Assembly (NCBI GenBank): GCA_035063885.1
Contig: JAPSFM010000041.1
Location: forward strand, 1-38,146
DNA from: CAADGY01 sp900696665
GTDB lineage: Bacteria; Acidobacteriota; Terriglobia; Bryobacterales; Bryobacteraceae
Length of the DNA: 38,146 nucleotides
Direction: 5' to 3'
Position 1 is the stretch's first letter; each line of letters starts with the position of its first letter. Of the stretch, positions 32,756 through 38,146 are shown one piece after another. A model generated the notes under the pieces. It ran no database searches. It was not told where the DNA came from and was given only the letters and a program-made list of their open reading frames with translations. Made by a program: the position numbers and the translations under genes.

Positions 32756-32976
32756 GCGTCTCCTCTATGTCGTTGGCGGAATACCTATTTGTTATGAGTG
32801 AAATGTCTTGAACCACGATTTGCAGTTGGTAGAAGATCGACTCATGGCTGTACAAGAAGGTGGGACGGTGGTATCCGCACGTTATCGACACCCTCGACTG
32901 TGAGTCCAGGACTGCCTGCTGTTGACCTTGATCACTCTGGCGTCCGCCTTCCTGCTCCGCCGCGTGACGCGCTGAT

Positions 32977-33052
<76 letters not shown>

Positions 33053-33061
33053 CTGCCACGT

Positions 33062-33097
33062 TGAGGATGCCGTCTACCGTATTGTCTCAAATCCTCA
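33062..33097. terminator. 7-bp inverted repeat between the methyltransferase gene and the tRNA
   Basis: TGAGGAT (33062-33068) and ATCCTCA (33091-33097) are perfect inverted copies around a 22-nt loop. They lie 9 nt 5' of the tRNA and 10 nt 3' of the methyltransferase stop. No T-run follows. It may end the upstream transcript or mark a tRNA processing site. No clear tRNA promoter is seen between the two genes. Confidence 0.3.
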
Positions 33098-33107
33098 GAC
33101 GGATGCG

Positions 33108-33701
33108 TCATCGCAGAAATGGCAGATACGCGGGAACGGCATGTTGATAGCGGCGGAACTTCTCTCCGAAACGCTCCAGCAGAATCCGGTCCTCTGCGCG
33201 GATGCGGATCTCCGTGCCAACAATATAGACGAGTACCGCGGCTACGATTGCCGCCCACTGCGTGATCAGTAACGCCGTGGCCAGCGCCATGCCGAACAGG
33301 GAAAGAAAAATGGGATGCCGCACCAGCCTGTACGGTCCTGTAGTCACCAGCTCATGACCCTCCGTGACGACTGCTTTCACCCTCCATTGCTGCCCCAAAT
33401 GACGCAGCGCATACCAACTCAGCAGCACCGATGCCGGAGCAATCACCATCGCGGCGGCGGCTTCCACCCCACTGACCGCCTCCAGCGGCCGCCGGAACAC
33501 GAACAGGATCCCGATGGCAACGCCTTCGAGCAACAACCCCAGCATCGAAACGGGCGCACGTAGATCGTTGCGCCGAGCGGAAGCGTCCTCTACCCCCCTC
33601 CGGCGGCGCACTCGCGCGTGATTCACGGAAAACACCACGACAAATGCAATCCAGAACAGAGCGACAACACTCAACGAAAAATGAACCAGTCCCAGTCCCA
33701 T
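33108..33701 (-). CDS. Membrane-bound isoprenylcysteine/phospholipid-type methyltransferase
   Basis: This 197-residue protein has about four or five hydrophobic segments. Near the C-terminus it has the ICMT/PEMT signature: VVTEGHELVTTGPYRLVRHP (about 110-129), where GPYRxxRHP binds S-adenosylmethionine, followed by the closing ERFGEKFRRYQHAVPAYLPF. Substrates in bacteria are mostly unknown; membrane lipids or small hydrophobic molecules are likely. The ATG at 33701 follows a TACAAT at 33708-33713 by six bases, so its mRNA may be leaderless. It is divergent from galT, with only 41 bp between starts. Confidence 0.85.
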   Translation of the reverse strand: MGLGLVHFSLSVVALFWIAFVVVFSVNHARVRRRRGVEDASARRNDLRAPVSMLGLLLEGVAIGILFVFRRPLEAVSGVEAAAAMVIAPASVLLSWYALRHLGQQWRVKAVVTEGHELVTTGPYRLVRHPIFLSLFGMALATALLITQWAAIVAAVLVYIVGTEIRIRAEDRILLERFGEKFRRYQHAVPAYLPFLR

Positions 33702-33742
33702 GTGACGATTGTAGGAGATGCGCGGCCCATCTGTGCTATGGT

Positions 33743-34804
33743 ATGCCCTTGCGGGATCCGGACAGCCTACAACTTCAGCAGCATCCCCACCGCCGCTTGA
33801 ACCTTCTTACAGGCGAGTGGGTGCTGGTCTCTCCCCATCGAACCGGACGCCCCTGGCAGGGGCAGACCGAACGTCCCCAGCAACCCGCGCCGGTTTCCTA
33901 CGACCCGGCCTGCTACCTTTGTCCCGGCAATCCCCGCGCCGGTGGAGTGCTTAATCCCCACTATGCTTCGACGTTCGTCTTCGAGAACGATTTCGCGGCT
34001 CTTCAGCCTCACAGTCCCACCGCGGCTATGGATTGCGGGGGATTGTTGATCGCGGCGGGTGAGCGTGGTTCCTGCAAAGTGGTCTGCTTTTCACCCGATC
34101 ACGGCCTCACTCTCGCACGCATGACGCACGCGGCCATTCGCCACGTCATAGACACTTGGACCGTGCAATCCGCCGCTCTAGGTGCGAAGGACTATATCCG
34201 CTCCGTGCAGATTTTTGAGAACCGCGGGGAGATGATGGGCGCCAGCAATCCCCACCCTCACTGCCAGATCTGGGCGAGCGAAAACGTGCCCAACGAACTC
34301 GCCAAAGAACTGCACTCGTCCGAAGAATACCGGCGCCGCCGAGGCGTCTGCCTGCTGTGCAGCTATCTCGCGCTCGAACACGAACTGGACGAACGCGTGG
34401 TATGCGCGAACGATCTGTACACCGCGCTCGTTCCTTTTTGGGCCGTGTGGCCGTTCGAAACGCTGCTGGTTCCGCACCGCCACACAGGCGCGTTCGAAGA
34501 CATGACGGACGCCGAACGGGATGCCCTCGCTGATATCCTGAAGCGGCTTACAACGCGGTACGACAATCTCTTCGAGATCCCCTTCCCTTATACGATGGGA
34601 TTTCATCAGCGGCCGGCGGACGGCTCGCCTTACCCGGATTTTCACTTCCACGCCCACTTCTATCCTCCGCTGCTGCGCTCCGCCACGATTCGCAAGTTCA
34701 TGGTCGGTTTTGAGATGCTGGCAACCCCCCAGCGCGACATCACCGCCGAGGCGGCAGCCGGACGGCTCCGTCCGCTGAGTGAGGTGCACTACACCCTCCG
34801 GTAG
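33743..34804 (+). CDS. galT: Galactose-1-phosphate uridylyltransferase
   Basis: This 353-residue enzyme transfers UMP between UDP-glucose and galactose-1-phosphate in the Leloir pathway. The active-site HPHCQ (171-175) contains the nucleophile H173. C57 and C60 (CYLC) and H120 (SPDH) are probable zinc or iron ligands. The opening RRLNLLTGEWVLVSPHR is typical of the family, as is HFHAHFYPP near the C-terminus. The ATG at 33743 is the first start in frame that makes family sense. AGGAG at 33713-33717 is 25 nt away, which is too far, so initiation may be weak. No galK or galE is adjacent. It precedes the TetR promoter by 9 bp. Confidence 0.93.
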   Translation: MPLRDPDSLQLQQHPHRRLNLLTGEWVLVSPHRTGRPWQGQTERPQQPAPVSYDPACYLCPGNPRAGGVLNPHYASTFVFENDFAALQPHSPTAAMDCGGLLIAAGERGSCKVVCFSPDHGLTLARMTHAAIRHVIDTWTVQSAALGAKDYIRSVQIFENRGEMMGASNPHPHCQIWASENVPNELAKELHSSEEYRRRRGVCLLCSYLALEHELDERVVCANDLYTALVPFWAVWPFETLLVPHRHTGAFEDMTDAERDALADILKRLTTRYDNLFEIPFPYTMGFHQRPADGSPYPDFHFHAHFYPPLLRSATIRKFMVGFEMLATPQRDITAEAAAGRLRPLSEVHYTLR

Positions 34805-34813
34805 AATTTTTTC

Positions 34814-34843
34814 TTGACATCATTTGTAAAACGGTCGTACACT
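34814..34843 (+). promoter_or_regulatory. Promoter of the tetR efflux operon
   Basis: TTGACA (34814-34819) and TACACT (34838-34843) are separated by 18 bp. The start codon of the regulator gene is 12 bp further on, so the leader is very short. Confidence 0.7.
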
Positions 34844-34857
34844 TAAAACGATCGTAT
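34828..34857 (+). promoter_or_regulatory. Tandem operator AAAACGRTCGTAY
   Basis: Two 13-bp copies (34828-34840, AAAACGGTCGTAC, and 34845-34857, AAAACGATCGTAT) with a 17-bp period cover the -10 box and the start codon of the TetR gene. The second core, ACGATCGT, is a perfect palindrome and the first differs by one base. This is the layout expected of autorepression by the TetR-type protein encoded next. Confidence 0.65.
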
Positions 34858-35509
34858 GATTGAAAAATCCACTAAGAAGCGGATTCTGGACGCTGCCGAA
34901 AAGCTTTTCGCTCTTCATGGATTCGACGGTACTTCCTTACGCGCCATCACTACCGAAGCGAAAGTCAATCTCGCCTCCGTCAACTACCACTTCCAAACTA
35001 AAGAGGCGCTGGTCGATGCCGTTATGGCCCGCCGACTGGAGGTGGTAAACCGGAGACGTCTGGAAATGCTGGCCGAAGCGGAGCACGCCGCCGGAGCAAA
35101 TCCACCGCGCCTGGAGCGGACGCTCGAGGCGTTTTACCGGCCCGCTCTGGAACTGCTCCGTTCGCCGGAAGCGAAGTATTTTCCTATGCTGATGGGCAGA
35201 CTGATCACCGAAACGGCTCTGTTTCAAAGGCTTTTTGAAAGCCATCTCGTCGAGGTGGAGAGGCGGTTCCGGGCTGCGATCAGACGGGCTTTGCCTGACC
35301 TGCCACCGCCGGATCTGGCCTGGCGAATGTTGTTTACCATCGGAATACTCACACAATCTCTGGCGGCGCAACCGGTGCTGCAGGCTGTTTTGCGAAAAGC
35401 GAGCAGCCCGTGCGACGTGGACGGAACCGTGGCGCGCATGGTGGCGTTCGCTTCGGCTGGCCTGCGGGCGCCGGTCCATAAGGAGGTTGGCAAATGCGCA
35501 CAAGGCTGA
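34856..35509 (+). CDS. TetR/AcrR-family repressor of the efflux operon
   Basis: This 217-residue regulator has the TetR N-terminal helix-turn-helix (about 6-52: KKRILDAAEKLFALHGFDGTS, ITTEAKVNLASVNYHF). A helical ligand-binding domain follows (about 80-205). The order regulator, HlyD/YbhG-like adaptor and ABC ATPase recalls E. coli cecR-ybhGFSR, though here a TolC gene is inserted. The start ATG lies within the second copy of the operator repeat. The 3' end overlaps the tolC start by 16 nt, so they are one transcript. Confidence 0.9.
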   Translation: MIEKSTKKRILDAAEKLFALHGFDGTSLRAITTEAKVNLASVNYHFQTKEALVDAVMARRLEVVNRRRLEMLAEAEHAAGANPPRLERTLEAFYRPALELLRSPEAKYFPMLMGRLITETALFQRLFESHLVEVERRFRAAIRRALPDLPPPDLAWRMLFTIGILTQSLAAQPVLQAVLRKASSPCDVDGTVARMVAFASAGLRAPVHKEVGKCAQG

Positions 35510-36840
35510 AATTACCGCTGGCTCTCATGCTGCCACTCGCAGCCACCTGCGCGCAGAGCCCTCCGGCCCTGAAACTAAGCCTGCAACAGGCTGTCGAGTT
35601 GGCATTGGCGCCTAGCGGCAACACACGTGTGCAACTGGCCCGCGAAATGATTGAACAGGCGCAGTCCCGTGCGAACCAGGCGAGAGCGGCGCTGCTGCCG
35701 AACATCGATGGCTACACCTCGTATCAGGATCAAACGCGCAACCTCGCGGCCTTTGGCATCCGCCTGGATATTCCCGTCCCCGGCTTCCGGATGCCCGAAC
35801 TCGTAGGTCCCTTCAGTGTATTCGACGCGCGTTTGACCGGCAGCCAGACAGTTTTCGACTTCAGCGCTATACGGCGGTATCAGGCCGGGCGAACCGGAGT
35901 GGAAGCGGCCAAACTCGAAGACCAGTCCGCGCAGGACCAGGTAACGGACCAGGTGGCACGCTCCTATGTGACCGCGCAACGTGCACAGGCAGTAGTGGAC
36001 GCAGCCAGGGCGGACGTGGAATTGGGGACCCGGCTGTTGAACCTGGCCCGGTCCCAGAAAGCGGCAGGCACGGGAACGGGAATCGAAGTGACCCGGGCGG
36101 AAGTGCAACTCGCTAATCAGCGGCAGCGCCTGCTGGTAGCCGAAAACGCCCTGTCGCGCGCTCAGTTGCAGCTTTTGCGAACCATGGGCGTCGAGCTCGA
36201 CGCTCGCATCGAGTTGTCCGACGAGTTGCGGTTTGTGCCAGCGCTGGTCACCACCGTCTCCGAGGCTCTCAAAACCGCGCTGTCTACGCGCGCCGATCTT
36301 GCTGCCCAGCAGAAGCGCGAAAAGATCGCGGAGTTCGAGTACAGCGCGGCAAAGTTCGAGCGGCTGCCATCGCTGGCCGCTTTCGGAGACTATGGGTCGA
36401 TCGGATCCTCCGTCACTCACGCGCTGCCGGCGAGGACCTACGGTGTCAGTCTTCGGGTTCCTATCTTCGATGGCGGACGAAGAGACGCGCGGCGCGCGGC
36501 AAGCGGCTCACTCTACCGCCAGGAGCAAATTCGCACGGAGGATTTGCGGCAGCAGGCGGAGTTGGATGTTCGCACCGCCCTCGACAGCCTGCAATCCGCC
36601 GAGGCGCAGATCAAAGCGGCAAGCGAGGGACTCGATCTGGCCCGGGAGGAAGTGGCAAGCTCCGAAAGGCGATATCAGGCGGGAGTGACCACCAGCATCG
36701 AAGTGACAGACGCTCAGACACGGCTTGAAAGGGCGCGTCAAAATCACATCGATGCGCTCTTCAACTACAGCGTGGCCAAAATCGACTTGAACACGGCGAT
36801 GGGCACCATTGGCGCCCTGGTGAGCGGCTCCCGTCCATAA
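35494..36840 (+). CDS. TolC-family outer-membrane efflux protein
   Basis: This 448-residue protein has a signal peptide (about 1-20) and two outer-membrane efflux repeats (about 27-220 and 240-440) with long coiled helices (for example AQRAQAVVDAARADVELGTRLLNLA) and periplasmic beta segments. It forms the trimeric exit duct for the pump. AAGGAGG seven bases before the ATG at 35494 is a near-perfect ribosome site and lies inside the tetR 3' end. The adaptor gene begins 21 nt after the stop. Confidence 0.92.
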   Translation: MRTRLKLPLALMLPLAATCAQSPPALKLSLQQAVELALAPSGNTRVQLAREMIEQAQSRANQARAALLPNIDGYTSYQDQTRNLAAFGIRLDIPVPGFRMPELVGPFSVFDARLTGSQTVFDFSAIRRYQAGRTGVEAAKLEDQSAQDQVTDQVARSYVTAQRAQAVVDAARADVELGTRLLNLARSQKAAGTGTGIEVTRAEVQLANQRQRLLVAENALSRAQLQLLRTMGVELDARIELSDELRFVPALVTTVSEALKTALSTRADLAAQQKREKIAEFEYSAAKFERLPSLAAFGDYGSIGSSVTHALPARTYGVSLRVPIFDGGRRDARRAASGSLYRQEQIRTEDLRQQAELDVRTALDSLQSAEAQIKAASEGLDLAREEVASSERRYQAGVTTSIEVTDAQTRLERARQNHIDALFNYSVAKIDLNTAMGTIGALVSGSRP

Positions 36841-36861
36841 AGAGGCAGAAAGAGACTCCGG

Positions 36862-38043
36862 ATGAAACGGAAAAAAGTCATTCCCATTGTTGTAGCAGCC
36901 GGGTTGATCGTAGCGGCGGCCGTGCTCTGGGCGAAGTTCCGGAATCGCGGCAGCGACAACACCATACGGTTGTCCGGCAACATCGAACTGACCCAGGTCG
37001 ATATCGCTTTTAAGCTTCCAGGAAAACTGGTGGAGCGCCTCGTCGACGAGGGTGATGCTGTAACGAAAGGAATGGTGGTCGCGCGTATCGATGCGCAACA
37101 GATTCAACAGCAACTCGGGCGCGACCAGGCGGCGTTGCTATCGGCTCGAACCCAACTGCCGCAGTTGCTGACCGCCATTCAATTTCAAAAGCAGACTCTA
37201 TCGGGCGAGATTGAACTGCGGCAGGCGCAGGTGCGGCAGGCCGAAGCGCGGCTGGAGGAGTTCATCGCCGGATCGCGCCCGCAGGAGATCCAGCAGGCGC
37301 AAGCGGCCGTAGCGGAAGCGCGGACACAACATGAGCGGGCGGCCGCTGACTGGAAACGAGCGCAGAGCCTTTTCAAAGACGATGACATCTCCGCCGCCGA
37401 CCATGATCAATTTCGCGCCCGCTACGAAGCGTCAGCAGCCTCGCTCCAACGCGCGGAAGAGGCGCTGGCCCTGGTGAAGGAAGGACCACGCAAAGAACGG
37501 ATCGCGGCGGCGCGAGCACAATTGGCCCAGGCGCGTGCGGCGCTCCATGTGAGCGAAGCGGCACGGCTCGATATACGGCGGCGGGAGCAGGAGATCGCCA
37601 CCCGCAAAGCCGAAATCGAACGGGCACAGGCGCAACTCGGCATAACCCGCACCCAGGTGGAAGATACCGTCGCAGTATCCCCGATAGACGGTGTGGTGCT
37701 AGTGAAATCGGCCGACGTGGGAGAAGTGCTTGCCGCCGGCACAACTGTGCTGACGATCGGCGATATTGCGCGGCCGTGGCTGCGCGGCTACATTCGCGAG
37801 CAGGACCTCGGGCGGGTGAAGATCGGCTCAGTTGCGACCATTACTTCGGACTCTTATCCGGATAAGCGCTATGCGGGTAAGGTATCGTTCATCGCCTCGG
37901 AAGCCGAGTTTACGCCGAAACAGATCCAAACGCCAGAGGAGCGCACCAGGCTCGTCTACCGCGTGAAGATCGACTTGGACAATCCGCGCCACGAGCTGAA
38001 ACTCAATATGCCTGTGGACGCGGTAGTTGTGCTGGAGGAATAG
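36862..38043 (+). CDS. HlyD/YbhG-type periplasmic adaptor of an ABC exporter
   Basis: This 393-residue adaptor has an N-terminal membrane helix (about 7-25, VIPIVVAAGLIVAAAVLWA). A lipoyl-like hairpin starts at GNIELTQVDIAFKLPGKL. A long coiled coil (about 80-280), rich in Ala, Glu, Arg and Gln, follows. A beta-barrel with SPIDGVVLVKSADVGEVL and FTPKQIQTPEERTRLVYRVKI, both typical of the YbhG-like group, ends the protein. It links the inner-membrane ABC pump to TolC. The stop is 3 nt before the ATPase start. Confidence 0.92.
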   Translation: MKRKKVIPIVVAAGLIVAAAVLWAKFRNRGSDNTIRLSGNIELTQVDIAFKLPGKLVERLVDEGDAVTKGMVVARIDAQQIQQQLGRDQAALLSARTQLPQLLTAIQFQKQTLSGEIELRQAQVRQAEARLEEFIAGSRPQEIQQAQAAVAEARTQHERAAADWKRAQSLFKDDDISAADHDQFRARYEASAASLQRAEEALALVKEGPRKERIAAARAQLAQARAALHVSEAARLDIRRREQEIATRKAEIERAQAQLGITRTQVEDTVAVSPIDGVVLVKSADVGEVLAAGTTVLTIGDIARPWLRGYIREQDLGRVKIGSVATITSDSYPDKRYAGKVSFIASEAEFTPKQIQTPEERTRLVYRVKIDLDNPRHELKLNMPVDAVVVLEE

Positions 38044-38046
38044 CGG

Positions 38047-38146
38047 GTGGCGATCATCCGGACCGAGAACCTGACGCGGCGGTTCGGCGAGCGGACCGCC
38101 GTGGACGGACTGACGCTCGAAGTCGAAAAGGGCGAAGTGTTCGGTC
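38047..38146 (+). CDS. ABC transporter ATPase, N-terminal fragment
   Basis: The GTG at 38047 begins 33 visible codons reading IIRTENLTRRFGERTAVDGL and then VEKGEVFG, up to just before the Walker A. This is the classic start of an ABC ATPase (YbhF/CcmA-like). The gene is cut by the window end. With the adaptor and TolC it forms the pump operon; the permease gene(s) must lie beyond. Confidence 0.9.
   Translation, partial: MAIIRTENLTRRFGERTAVDGLTLEVEKGEVFG

Noticed and set aside
33644..33742. Upstream extension of galT
   Set aside because: It overlaps the divergent methyltransferase start and has no galT-like residues.

Overview
The window reads as ordinary bacterial chromosome of high GC content, densely packed with genes. 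It fits an Acidobacteriota genome, perhaps of the Solibacter/Bryobacter type. That is an inference from the gene mix: a di-haem peroxidase, a TPR protein with a Pro/Gly-rich N-terminus, a secreted beta-helix protein, a Tat-exported RidA, a divergent Nramp-like carrier, a GH20 hydrolase, a YhaM-like nuclease and a stand-alone RfaE2. The genes for SurA-like, TolC and heptose-activating proteins indicate an outer membrane. I see no prophage, insertion sequence or CRISPR array. Both edges cut genes.

Layout. 1-80: tail of an unidentified gene. 276-4568 (minus): P2-type calcium ATPase, then a secreted TPR protein that is divergent from a lipoprotein (4663-5292). 5297-7926 (minus): response regulator, histidine kinase and exported DinB protein, divergent from an Nramp-like carrier (8027-9403) that lacks the canonical metal-binding motifs. 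9404-9829: gene-free, with a strong intrinsic terminator. 9830-14840: ClbS/DfsB-type DinB protein, Ada (minus), beta-helix protein (plus), di-haem peroxidase and Tat-exported RidA (both minus). 14917-17981 (plus): consensus promoter with an inverted repeat, driving a secreted protein with five acidic calcium-type loops, translationally coupled to an AGE-family epimerase. 17988-21410 (minus): sdhCAB. 21448-22284 (minus): methyltransferase. 22586-23197 (plus): HAD phosphatase. 23194-30909 (minus): probable six-gene operon HDOD, rfaE2, mfd, SurA-like chaperone, YhaM-like nuclease, BlaI-type repressor. 31223-32755 (minus): GH20 hydrolase. 32977-33052 (minus): tRNA with CAT anticodon, most like tRNA-Ile2. 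33108-33701 (minus): membrane methyltransferase, divergent from galT (33743-34804). 34814 to the end (plus): TetR regulator, TolC, HlyD/YbhG-like adaptor and ABC ATPase, an efflux operon cut by the window end.

How the genes work together. The clearest units are the TetR-controlled tripartite ABC exporter with a candidate autoregulatory operator, the sdhCAB respiratory complex, and the HDOD-to-BlaI operon, which combines transcription-coupled repair, envelope biogenesis and RNA turnover. The unit I understand least, and find most worth study, is the promoter/operator plus acidic-loop protein plus epimerase pair at 14917-17981. Five convergent gene pairs meet with 18 nt or less between their stop codons, two of them with no gap or an overlap, so transcription termination there is not by ordinary intergenic terminators.
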